Below are positions 1-5,308 of a stretch of DNA of 5,308 nt, piece after piece. The DNA comes from an uncultured Spirochaetota bacterium (GTDB lineage Bacteria; Spirochaetota; UBA4802; UBA5368): NCBI GenBank assembly GCA_937864375.1, contig CALMJO010000643.1, forward strand, positions 1 through 5,308. The letters are read 5' to 3'. Numbering within the stretch: position 1 is the first letter of the stretch; each line of letters opens with the position of its first letter. The notes beneath the pieces were generated by a model, which worked only from the letters and a program-made list of their open reading frames with translations, searched no databases and was not told the DNA's origin. The position numbers were made by a program, and so were the translations under genes.

Positions 1-236
1 CGTGTTCGGCGCTTGATCCCATCGCGACTATGAAAATCGAAGAATTGATGCTGGATCTGAAAAAACTTTATAATATCGTTATAGTAACGCACAACATGCA
101 GCAGGCATCGAGGATTTCGGACCTCTGCGGTTATATGTTCCTCGGTAGCATGATTGAATTCAACAAGACGTCAGAAATCTTTACCAATCCGGCCGATAAG
201 CGTACCCAGGATTATATCACAGGCAGGTATGGTTGA
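1..236 (+). CDS. pstB: Phosphate ABC transporter ATP-binding protein PstB, copy 1 (C-terminal part only)
   Basis: This is the last 77 full codons of a PstB-type ATPase; the 5' part lies left of the window. The reading frame is open from base 3 (bases 1-2 fit the end of a Pro codon). It begins CSALDPIAT, the D-loop that directly follows Walker B in PstB, so the nucleotide-binding core is off-window. The switch histidine is seen in IVTHNMQQA, and the end YITGRYG is the usual PstB C-terminus. PstB hydrolyses ATP at the inner face of the membrane to drive phosphate import through PstA and PstC. Over these 77 residues it aligns without gaps to the second PstB of this window with about 45 identities (counted by eye, about 58%), so the two are paralogues and not a recent duplication. 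phoU follows 33 bp downstream, which suggests the end of a pst operon. An internal ATG at base 30 is not the real start. Confidence 0.95.
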   Translation, partial: CSALDPIATMKIEELMLDLKKLYNIVIVTHNMQQASRISDLCGYMFLGSMIEFNKTSEIFTNPADKRTQDYITGRYG

Positions 237-260
237 TACCGCCCGGTTGAAAGTCAAAGC

Positions 261-267
261 GGAGGAG
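261..267 (+). promoter_or_regulatory. Ribosome binding site of phoU copy 1
   Basis: The purine run GGAGGAG sits just before the ATG at 270. Its GGAGG core ends 4 bases before the start, which is short but workable, and it supports this ATG as the start. The rest of the 33-bp gap after pstB shows no terminator, so co-transcription is likely. Confidence 0.7.
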
Positions 268-269
268 TC

Positions 270-929
270 ATGGACAGGCATTTTGACGAAGAACTTACAG
301 CATTGAAGCAGCAAATCCTGAAAATGGGTTCGCTCGTTGAGAACATGGTCGAAGAAGTCTTCCGCTCCCTGTTCGAACATGACATGTCGATTTTCGAAAT
401 GCTGCGACAGAATGAACAGCTCGTGAACACGCTGCAGATGGAGATAGACGAGCAGGTTCTCAAGCTCATCGCACTGCACCAGCCAACGGCATCCGACCTG
501 CGTTTTCTGCTGGGAGCGTCGAAGATCAACGCGGAACTTGAACGGGTCGGGGATCATGCCATAAGCATTACGCATCGCGTTTCAAGGGTGCTGGAACATG
601 ATCTCATCAAGCCCTTCGTGGATATGCCCAGGATGGCGGATATGGCCCGGAGCATGTTCAAGGAAAGCCTGAACGCCTTTGTTAAGCTCGACGTAGATAC
701 GGCGCACCTGATTTTATACCGGGACGATCAGGTTAACCGACTGCGTGACACGATAGTAAACGAGCTTATGAAGATGATGGAAGAGGATTCAAGCACAGTG
801 AAGGTAGCGATGAACCTGATTCTCATTGCGAATAATATAGAAAAAATTGCCGACCACGCGACGAATATCTCGGAGGTCGTTATTTTTGTGGCGCAGGGGA
901 AAGATATCCGTCACCATCTCAAGTCCTGA
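270..929 (+). CDS. phoU: Phosphate signalling protein PhoU, copy 1
   Basis: A 219-residue protein of normal PhoU length, made of two tandem three-helix-bundle repeats. PhoU is a cytoplasmic adaptor that links the Pst transporter to the PhoR kinase and holds the Pho response off when phosphate is plentiful. The two signature motifs that bind a metal cluster in PhoU structures are both present: ELERVGDHA at residues 89-97 and IEKIADHATNI at 190-200. QPTASDLR at 71-78 is also typical. Compared with the second PhoU here, the first motif ends DHAISI (Ser at position 99 where the usual residue is Asn), and the second has IAD where IGD is common. The two proteins align end to end almost without gaps; residues 71-100 share about 16 of 30 positions by eye. 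The gene follows pstB copy 1, and its stop codon abuts the stop of the convergent phoR. Sampled rows are about 48% GC, below the phoU copy 2 value. Confidence 0.96.
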   Translation: MDRHFDEELTALKQQILKMGSLVENMVEEVFRSLFEHDMSIFEMLRQNEQLVNTLQMEIDEQVLKLIALHQPTASDLRFLLGASKINAELERVGDHAISITHRVSRVLEHDLIKPFVDMPRMADMARSMFKESLNAFVKLDVDTAHLILYRDDQVNRLRDTIVNELMKMMEEDSSTVKVAMNLILIANNIEKIADHATNISEVVIFVAQGKDIRHHLKS

Positions 930-2675
930 TCATTCGTTCATACCCAAGGGAATCTCGACCGTAAATGTGGAACCCGCTTCTGTCGAGGCTACGCCCACAT
1001 CCCAGTTGAGCAGTTCTGCGGCATGCTTTACTATGGAGAGTCCCAGCCCCGTGCCGCCCGTAGCCCTCGATCTGCTCTTGTTGACCCGGTAGAACCTTTC
1101 AAAAATACGGTCCAGAGAATCGGGAGGAATTCCTATCCCGGTATCCGCAATTGAAATTGACAGCCGGCGGGATCGTTTTTGGGCGACTATCGTAATGCTT
1201 CCGTCGTACTTGTTGTAGTTAATCGCGTTGTCTATGATATTAAAAATGATCTCTTCCGCGAGAAACCTGTTCGCCCTGATTATCCCCGGCAATTCCTCTA
1301 TGCGGCAAATTGCATTCAGTCGCTTCTCGAGAATTTTCGGATTGAGCAGGTTCAGGCAATTAACAATGACTTCGACCAGGTCCACGTTTTCAGGTTGAAA
1401 TGAACGGGTGGTTTCGAGCATGTTCAGCTTCAGCATGTCATTGATAATGGAGCTCTGGCGTTCAACGCTCATCAGCGCCTTGTCGATCAGGCCCTGGGTC
1501 GTTTCTGGATCGGACCTGCACTCTTTTATCGTTTCCAGGTAACCCTTGAGAATGGTTATAGGGGTTTTCAGTTCGTGGGAAAGATTGCCAACAAGATCGC
1601 TCTTGAGGCGCGCGATGCGTTTCCTCTCCGTGATGTCATGCAATACGACCAGGACTCCGTTGAGCGTGGAATCGGCGGAGATGGGGCTTATGTATACCTC
1701 GCACACCGTGCCCTGCTGCAACTCCTCCTCGAACGAGCACGGTGATGAACTGGCCAGCGTGTATTCAATTTTCGCGTTCAGGCCGCTCGAACGGATCACT
1801 TCGAAATAGCTTCGGTCGCGTGCGTCAAAGTCAATATTCAGGAATGACGCAAAGGCGCGGTTGTGAATCACAATGTGCTTGTTTGTGTCTACCAGTGCTA
1901 TTCCCTCGTGAATGTTCTGTACCGTCGCCGCGAGCTTGTTCTGTTCAAGCAGATAGCCGTTGATCTTGTCCTGGAGCGCGTCGGCGAGGCTGTTGAGCGC
2001 GCTCTGAAGCTTTCCAATCTCGTCATCTCCAAAATTCATGATTCTTCTGCTGAGGTCGCCCCGGGAGAAATCCCATGCGAAACGAATCGCCTCGTCGATG
2101 GGATTGGTTATCACTCGCGAGAGTATTACGGCGATAATCAGTGCAAATACGAAAAGAATCGAGGAAAAAATAACAATGATATTTCGAATATTGGAAACGT
2201 TTGCATCGATTTCGGTCAAGGGCTTTGCGAGCCGAATGACATACGGGCCCGCCTTCTTTGCGACATAGAGCATGTTGATTTTCAGGGAATTACTGTATCG
2301 AATGCTCTTCCCGCTTCCTTCTTTGATCGCCTGCTGGATCTCTCTTCGCCAGAGATGGTTGTCGGCGCTTTTTTCGTTAAGGTCCGAATCGGCGATTACC
2401 AGTCCATTTTGATCGATGATCGTGAGTCGGAGGTTAATAAGCCTGGAAACATCAAGGGCGAGCGCATGGAGTTCATCGGTAGTGCCGCGACCGTTCTGGA
2501 TCCTCATCAGGACAAGAACCTCGGTAATTCGCGCTTTTTCCTCGATTTCGCGTTCTATAATCGAAATATGAATATCACGGACCAGGCTGTTGAAGAAAAT
2601 AAAAAAAACGATCGAGCAAACGGCTATGAGGCAGGAAAAAAGTATGAATATCTTTGTGCTTATCTTCCGGGTCAT
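930..2675 (-). CDS. phoR: Phosphate-regulon sensor histidine kinase PhoR (TM-sensor-TM-HAMP-PAS-HisKA-HATPase)
   Basis: A 581-residue membrane histidine kinase, the partner of PhoB encoded just upstream. Domains in order: a first membrane helix at about 9-29; an extracytoplasmic region of about 135 residues (30-165) with a PAS/Cache-like look; a second membrane helix at about 166-188; HAMP at about 188-241 (ending near KLQSALNSLADAL); a PAS domain at about 246-350 (ending VLVVLHDITERK); the HisKA dimerisation helix with phospho-acceptor His367 in NLSHELKTP; then the ATPase domain with N box NIIDNAINYN (479-488), G1 DTGIGI (511-516), F box IFERFYR (524-530) and G2 GGTGLGLS (540-547). All catalytic boxes are intact. 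The length and large outer domain resemble Bacillus PhoR (about 580 residues) more than E. coli PhoR (431 residues, almost no outer domain). The assignment as PhoR, not another kinase of the family, rests on the phoU-phoB context. Sampled rows average about 45% GC against about 60% in phoB, although only 9 bp separate the two genes. Confidence 0.93.
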   Translation of the reverse strand: MTRKISTKIFILFSCLIAVCSIVFFIFFNSLVRDIHISIIEREIEEKARITEVLVLMRIQNGRGTTDELHALALDVSRLINLRLTIIDQNGLVIADSDLNEKSADNHLWRREIQQAIKEGSGKSIRYSNSLKINMLYVAKKAGPYVIRLAKPLTEIDANVSNIRNIIVIFSSILFVFALIIAVILSRVITNPIDEAIRFAWDFSRGDLSRRIMNFGDDEIGKLQSALNSLADALQDKINGYLLEQNKLAATVQNIHEGIALVDTNKHIVIHNRAFASFLNIDFDARDRSYFEVIRSSGLNAKIEYTLASSSPCSFEEELQQGTVCEVYISPISADSTLNGVLVVLHDITERKRIARLKSDLVGNLSHELKTPITILKGYLETIKECRSDPETTQGLIDKALMSVERQSSIINDMLKLNMLETTRSFQPENVDLVEVIVNCLNLLNPKILEKRLNAICRIEELPGIIRANRFLAEEIIFNIIDNAINYNKYDGSITIVAQKRSRRLSISIADTGIGIPPDSLDRIFERFYRVNKSRSRATGGTGLGLSIVKHAAELLNWDVGVASTEAGSTFTVEIPLGMNE

Positions 2676-2684
2676 ACGGGGCCG

Positions 2685-3374
2685 CTACTCCTTGAACCCG
2701 TAGCCTACCCCCGAAAAGGTGGTGATGATGTTTTTGTAGGCGCCCAGTTTCTTGCGGAGGTTCATGATGTGCACGTCGATGGTGCGGTCAATCACGTAAA
2801 CGTCGTCGCCGCGGATGCTGTCGATGATGTTGTCGCGCGTGAATATTTTCTCCGGGTGCTTCATGAACAGGAAGAGCATCTGGAACTCGGTCTTGGTGAG
2901 CTTTACGTCCTTCCCGTCGATCCTGAGCGAATATTTTTCCGGGGAGAGCTCCACCCCCTTGTAGGTGATGCTCTTTTCCGAAAGCACCTCTCCCGGCCGC
3001 GGGTCGCTGCGCCGCAGCACGGCCTTGACGCGCGAGGCGAGCTCCTTGACGCTGAAGGGCTTCGCCACGTAGTCGTCGGCGCCCAGCTCCAGTCCCAGCA
3101 CCTTGTCCAGCTCGTCGGACTTCGCGGAAAGGAAGATGATGGGGATGTCGCGGTAGTCCGGGGAGGCCTTGAGCTTCTTGCAGAATTCGAAGCCGTCCAT
3201 CCCGTCCATCATCACGTCCAGGAGGATGAGGTGGGGCCTGGAACGTGCGATCGCGTGCATCGCCTCCTCGGCGGACGAGAAGGTCAAGACATCAAGGTTC
3301 TGCGACGCGAGGTTCATCCTGACGATGTCCTGGATGTCCTTTTCGTCGTCGACCACGAAAATCCTTTTCTTCAT
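2685..3374 (-). CDS. phoB: Phosphate-regulon response regulator PhoB (OmpR/PhoB family)
   Basis: A 229-residue two-domain regulator, the same size as E. coli PhoB. The N-terminal receiver (about 1-122) has the acidic pocket Asp9-Asp10, phospho-acceptor Asp53 in LILLDVMM, Ser83 in FLSAKS, and Lys105 in AKPF. The C-terminal winged-helix domain (about 132-229) has LTKTEFQML (159-167), the recognition-helix region DRTIDVHIMNLRKKL (196-210) and the wing GVGYGF (222-227). Once phosphorylated by PhoR, such proteins dimerise and bind 11-bp-phased direct repeats to activate phosphate-starvation genes. The gene lies 18 bp after phoU copy 2 and 9 bp before phoR, in one direction. The ATG is preceded by a weak site, GGGGGA, 9 bases upstream. 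The family assignment is firm. PhoB itself is inferred from the neighbours, since OmpR-family members look alike. Confidence 0.94.
   Translation of the reverse strand: MKKRIFVVDDEKDIQDIVRMNLASQNLDVLTFSSAEEAMHAIARSRPHLILLDVMMDGMDGFEFCKKLKASPDYRDIPIIFLSAKSDELDKVLGLELGADDYVAKPFSVKELASRVKAVLRRSDPRPGEVLSEKSITYKGVELSPEKYSLRIDGKDVKLTKTEFQMLFLFMKHPEKIFTRDNIIDSIRGDDVYVIDRTIDVHIMNLRKKLGAYKNIITTFSGVGYGFKE
2688..2693 (-). promoter_or_regulatory. Ribosome binding site of phoR, inside the end of phoB
   Basis: AAGGAG on the - strand is formed by the last codons of phoB (Lys-Glu) just before its TAG stop. It lies 12 bases before the phoR ATG. Because the site is inside the upstream coding region, translation of phoR is probably coupled to that of phoB. 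The spacing is a little longer than ideal. Confidence 0.6.
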
Positions 3375-3392
3375 CGCGCAGATTCCCCCGCA

Positions 3393-4049
3393 TCACTGCT
3401 TGCTGTGGCGGACGTCTTCCCCGCCAATGTAATAGATCGCCCGTTCGGCGATGTTCGTCGCATGGTCGCCTATGCGCTCGAGCGCCTTGGAGACCATGAT
3501 GAGCCCGAGCGCCTGGCTGATCGTCGCGGGGTTCTCCAGCATGTAGCTGATGAGCTCCCGGTACACCTGGACGTTAAGCGCGTCGATCTCCCTGTCGCGC
3601 TCGATGACCCGGCGGGCGCGCTCCGCGTCCCTTTCTGAGATGGCAAGGAATGAATCCTTTATCATCTCGATACAGTACTGCGCCATAATTGGAATGTCAA
3701 CCAAAGGTTTGAGGGGGGCCTTGCCGTTGAGCCGTATGGTCTCACGCGCAATATTGCTCGCGAAATCGCCGATGCGCTCCAGGTCGGTGTTTGTCTTGAG
3801 CATCGCGAGCACCAGGCGCAGGTCCGCCGCGGCGGGCTGCCTTGTGACCAGGATGCGAATGCACTCGTCGTCGATGAGGATCTCGAGCTCGTCCAGGCGG
3901 TTGTCGCTCTGGATGACCTCGTCGGCCAGTCCGACATCGCCCCTTTTGTACGATTCTACGGAGCGGCGAATGGCCTCGATCGCCAGATCCGCCATCTGGA
4001 AGATGCGGATCTTCGCGTTTTCCAGCTCCTGTTCAAGGTGTGTGGGCAT
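3393..4049 (-). CDS. phoU: Phosphate signalling protein PhoU, copy 2
   Basis: A 218-residue PhoU with both canonical metal-binding repeats: DLERIGDFASNI at 89-100 and ALERIGDHATNI at 189-200. It also has QPAAADLR at 71-78. The symmetry of the two motifs is closer to the textbook form than in copy 1. Its place between a pstB and phoB-phoR fits the role of cytoplasmic coupler between transporter ATPase and PhoR. The C-terminus (GEDVRHSKQ) parallels copy 1 (GKDIRHHLKS), showing common descent, but the sequences have diverged widely. Start choice: the ATG has a strong GGAGGG site 5 bases upstream. It lies 19 bp after pstB copy 2. Sampled rows average about 59% GC, matching phoB and unlike copy 1. 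PhoU paralogues can instead regulate Na/Pi cotransporters, but the gene order argues for Pst/PhoR here. Confidence 0.96.
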   Translation of the reverse strand: MPTHLEQELENAKIRIFQMADLAIEAIRRSVESYKRGDVGLADEVIQSDNRLDELEILIDDECIRILVTRQPAAADLRLVLAMLKTNTDLERIGDFASNIARETIRLNGKAPLKPLVDIPIMAQYCIEMIKDSFLAISERDAERARRVIERDREIDALNVQVYRELISYMLENPATISQALGLIMVSKALERIGDHATNIAERAIYYIGGEDVRHSKQ

Positions 4050-4054
4050 GGGTT

Positions 4055-4060
4055 CCCTCC
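4055..4060 (-). promoter_or_regulatory. Ribosome binding site of phoU copy 2
   Basis: GGAGGG on the - strand lies 5 bases before the ATG at 4049, within the 19-bp gap after pstB. It is the strongest Shine-Dalgarno match in the four-gene cluster and fixes this start. Confidence 0.75.
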
Positions 4061-4068
4061 GCGCGGTA

Positions 4069-4824
4069 TCAGCCGAATTTTCCGGTAATGTAATTTTCCG
4101 TCATCACGTTTTCCGGCTTGGTGAAGATTACATCGGTCCTGTTTATTTCGATGAGGCGGCCCATGTAGAAGAACGCGGTAAAGTCGCTCACGCGCGCGGC
4201 CTGCTGCATGTTGTGCGTCACGATAATGATGGTATAGGTTTTTTTTAAATCCTGTATGAGCTCCTCGATCTTCTGCGTGGAGATGGGGTCCAGGGCCGAC
4301 GCGGGCTCGTCCATGAGGATTACCTCGGGCTCGATGGCAATGGTGCGCGCGATGCACAGCCTCTGCTGCTGTCCGCCGGAAAGCCTGAGGGCGGATTCGT
4401 TCAGGCGGTCCCGCACCTCGTCCCAGAGCGCCGTGTTCTTGAGGGAGGTTTCTACCCGCTTTTCGATATCGTAGCGGTCGCGGATCCCGTTGATCCTGAG
4501 GCCGTAGGCGATGTTTTCGAAGATGGACTTGGGGAAGGGATTGGACTTCTGGAAGACCATGCCTACGCGCCGCCTGAGGCCCGTCACGTCGAACCGGGGC
4601 CCGAAGATGGACTCGCCGTCGAGGATGATGTCGCCCTCCGCGCGCGTGTGCGGGATGATGTCGTTCATGCGATTGATGCAGCGCAGGAAGGTGGACTTGC
4701 CGCACCCGGAGGGCCCTATGAGCGCGAGCACCGTGTTCGCGTACACCGGCAGGCTGATGTCCCGTATGGCGGGATTTTCGCCGTAGTAAAAGGTAAGATT
4801 ATTCGCCGTGACCTTTTCGTTCAT
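4069..4824 (-). CDS. pstB: Phosphate ABC transporter ATP-binding protein PstB, copy 2
   Basis: A complete 251-residue PstB, normal for the family (about 250-260). It shows every ABC ATPase motif: Walker A GPSGCGKST (37-45), Q-loop Gln92 in VFQKSNPFP, signature LSGGQQQR (148-155), Walker B VILMDEP (168-174), D-loop SALD (176-179) and switch His204 in IVTHNMQQA. KSNPFPKSI, and the ITGKFG end, are PstB hallmarks. The protein energises phosphate uptake on the cytoplasmic face of PstA/PstC. Here no PstS, PstC or PstA gene lies beside it: it heads a cluster pstB-phoU-phoB-phoR, and the next gene to the right is proS in the opposite direction. It may share the permease encoded elsewhere, or act mainly in signalling through PhoU; this is inference. 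A degenerate GGGGA site lies 6 bases before the ATG. An A8 run on the coding strand (4239-4246) encodes part of DLKKTY and does not break the frame. Confidence 0.97.
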   Translation of the reverse strand: MNEKVTANNLTFYYGENPAIRDISLPVYANTVLALIGPSGCGKSTFLRCINRMNDIIPHTRAEGDIILDGESIFGPRFDVTGLRRRVGMVFQKSNPFPKSIFENIAYGLRINGIRDRYDIEKRVETSLKNTALWDEVRDRLNESALRLSGGQQQRLCIARTIAIEPEVILMDEPASALDPISTQKIEELIQDLKKTYTIIIVTHNMQQAARVSDFTAFFYMGRLIEINRTDVIFTKPENVMTENYITGKFG

Positions 4825-4854
4825 TTCCCGTCCCCGGACGCGATGAAGCCGTGA

Positions 4855-4860
4855 ATTATC
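4855..4860 (-). promoter_or_regulatory. Possible -10 element of the pstB-phoU-phoB-phoR operon
   Basis: GATAAT on the - strand matches five of six bases of the TATAAT consensus and lies 30 bp before the pstB ATG. No fair -35 hexamer is found about 17 bp upstream, as expected for an activator-dependent promoter. The nearest phased repeat ends 27 bp away, farther than the roughly 11 bp of a classic PhoB promoter, so the call is tentative. Confidence 0.3.
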
Positions 4861-4887
4861 ATTTCAAGAGGAAGATGAGATGGAAGC

Positions 4888-4916
4888 ATGAAGCGAATAT
4901 CAGAATAATATGAAGA
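4888..4916 (-). promoter_or_regulatory. Pho-box-like direct repeats upstream of the pstB-phoU-phoB-phoR operon
   Basis: On the - strand three heptamers occur at an exact 11-bp period: TCTTCAT (4910-4916), TTCTGAT (4899-4905) and GCTTCAT (4888-4894), with 4-bp AT-rich spacers between the first ones. Seven-base repeats every 11 bp are the layout of PhoB sites, and the TCAT ends match the last four bases of the E. coli half-site CTGTCAT, though the first three do not. A further exact GCTTCAT lies at 4843-4849. Position fits autoregulation of the Pho operon by PhoB. The middle repeat is the weakest, and chance cannot be ruled out in AT-rich DNA. Confidence 0.45.
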
Positions 4917-4923
4917 AATTGTT

Positions 4924-4975
4924 AATTTGGTGCGGGACCGGGAGATCGGCCCCCCAAATTTTGATTGTATTTTTA
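4924..4975 (+). terminator. Stem-loop with T-rich tail between the Pho operon and proS (terminator or leader hairpin)
   Basis: AATTTGG (4924-4930) pairs perfectly with CCAAATT (4954-4960). Inside it GGG (4934-4936) pairs with CCC (4950-4952), and CCG (4938-4940) with CGG (4947-4949), around a six-base loop, with small bulges. On the + strand the hairpin is followed by a T-rich stretch containing TTTT (4959-4962 region) and TTTTT (4970-4974), the form of a rho-independent terminator, though the T run is interrupted. It would stop + strand transcripts before proS, either read-through from antisense of the Pho operon or a proS leader. The - strand side lacks a T run. It may instead be a protein-binding palindrome. 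Confidence 0.4.
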
Positions 4976-5011
4976 CCGCCCGTCATGAGCATACACCAAT
5001 CAGAACCGTCC

Positions 5012-5016
5012 AGGAG
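5012..5016 (+). promoter_or_regulatory. Ribosome binding site of proS
   Basis: AGGAG lies 11 bases before the ATG at 5028. It supports that start, which also matches the usual ProS N-terminus. No convincing promoter was found for proS; TTGATT at 4961-4966 could be a -35 element but has only the poor CATACA (4990-4995) near the expected -10 place. Confidence 0.6.
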
Positions 5017-5027
5017 AGTGCCGCGCC

Positions 5028-5308
5028 ATGAGATTTTCCCGTTATCCCGTTCCCACGCTCAAGGAAGACCCGTCCGACGCCGTCGTGATGAACCACCGGC
5101 TCATGATACGCGCCGGGCTCATCCGCAAGGAGTCCGCCGGCATGTACATTTACCTGCCGCTGGGGTTCCGCGCGCTCAGGAAGGTGATCGACATCGTCCG
5201 GGAGGAGATGGACCGAGCGGGCGCCGTGGAGCTCCTCATGCCCGAGCTCACGAGCGCGGACCTCTGGAAGGAGTCGGGCCGGTGGGAGACCATGGGGCCC
5301 GAGATGTT
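5028..5308 (+). CDS. proS: Prolyl-tRNA synthetase ProS (N-terminal part, runs off the window)
   Basis: The first 93 codons of a class II prolyl-tRNA synthetase, which charges tRNA(Pro) with proline in the cytoplasm. The N-terminus MRFSRYPVPTLKEDPSDA is the typical bacterial ProS opening. RAGLIRKESAGMYIYLPLG (29-47) followed by RKVIDIVREEMDRAGAVELLMPEL (starting near 51) covers the class II motif 1 region, with its conserved prolines at the dimer interface, and LWKESGRWETMGPEM (79-93) continues the family pattern. The reading frame is open to the last base, so about five sixths of a typical 570-residue protein lies to the right; whether it carries the editing (INS) domain of the bacterial type cannot be seen. 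It is a housekeeping gene, divergent from the Pho operon and probably unrelated to it in function. GC is high (about 63% in one counted row), like the right-hand Pho genes. Confidence 0.97.
   Translation, partial: MRFSRYPVPTLKEDPSDAVVMNHRLMIRAGLIRKESAGMYIYLPLGFRALRKVIDIVREEMDRAGAVELLMPELTSADLWKESGRWETMGPEM

Noticed and set aside
954..987. Inverted repeat CTCGAC/GTCGAG as a possible terminator for phoU copy 1
   Set aside because: The arms are only 6 bp with a 22-base loop, inside phoR coding sequence, and no T run follows.
2601..2608. An 8-base homopolymer in the first membrane helix of phoR (A8 on +), and another in pstB (4239-4246), as possible phase-variation or slippage sites
   Set aside because: Both frames are intact, the runs are short, and they are explained by Phe-Phe and Lys-Lys codons. 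There is no sign of a contingency locus.
1863..3638. A long 591-codon open frame on the + strand across phoR, phoB and phoU copy 2
   Set aside because: It is antisense to three genes with full domain motifs, spans their boundaries, and its protein is the low-complexity His/Val/Asp/Glu/Leu-rich type seen as the shadow of GC-rich response-regulator genes. No domain is recognisable.
3956..4705. A 249-codon open frame on the - strand overlapping pstB and the start of phoU copy 2
   Set aside because: It is an alternative frame of pstB with an Arg/His/Pro-rich product; the true frame has every ABC ATPase motif.
4875..4913. A 12-codon open frame before the hairpin that could be a leader peptide for proS attenuation
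   Set aside because: It contains no proline codon, its possible ribosome site is only 2 bases from the ATG, and it lies on top of the Pho-box-like repeats.
4910..5308. An open frame starting at ATG 4910 and overlapping proS in another frame to the window end
   Set aside because: There is no ribosome site before it, and past 5028 it is an Arg/His/Pro/Gly-rich shadow of the clear proS frame.
1..5308. CRISPR array, insertion sequence, attachment site, tRNA or rRNA genes
   Set aside because: No phased long repeats, transposase, terminal inverted repeats or recognisable tRNA/rRNA sequence was seen. About 95% of the window is accounted for by the seven genes.

Overview
The window is a phosphate-signalling (Pho) locus from a bacterium, and it runs into the start of a prolyl-tRNA synthetase gene at its right edge. 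Genes are tightly packed, spacers within gene clusters are 9 to 33 bp, and Shine-Dalgarno sites are present. The kinase has a two-membrane-segment layout. Together these suggest an ordinary free-living bacterium of moderate to high GC. The phylum cannot be fixed from this sequence. The ProS N-terminus looks compatible with spirochaetes or deltaproteobacteria-like lineages, but that is only an impression.

Layout, left to right: (1) the 3' end of a phosphate-transport ATPase gene (pstB, copy 1) and a complete phoU (copy 1), both on the + strand, probably the tail of a pst operon lying to the left. (2) Facing them on the - strand is a four-gene cluster transcribed right to left: pstB (copy 2), phoU (copy 2), phoB (response regulator), phoR (sensor kinase), with gaps of 19, 18 and 9 bp. 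The stop codons of phoU copy 1 and phoR touch with no base between them. (3) A 203-bp divergent intergenic region (4825-5027) separates pstB copy 2 from proS. It is AT-rich in its middle and holds three heptamers at exact 11-bp spacing (Pho-box-like) and a strong GC-rich stem-loop followed by a T-rich stretch. (4) The first 93 codons of proS, on the + strand, cut by the window end.

How the parts work together (established for the families): PstB powers the PstSCA phosphate importer. PhoU relays the transporter's state to PhoR. PhoR phosphorylates PhoB when phosphate is low, and PhoB binds direct-repeat Pho boxes to switch on the regulon. The unusual point is that this locus carries two divergent PstB-PhoU pairs. 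One pair leads the phoB-phoR operon without any PstS, PstC or PstA gene beside it. The base composition also changes sharply at the phoB/phoR boundary, inside what looks like one operon. I see no wholly new system; the novelty, if any, is the arrangement and the divided ancestry of a duplicated Pho signalling module.
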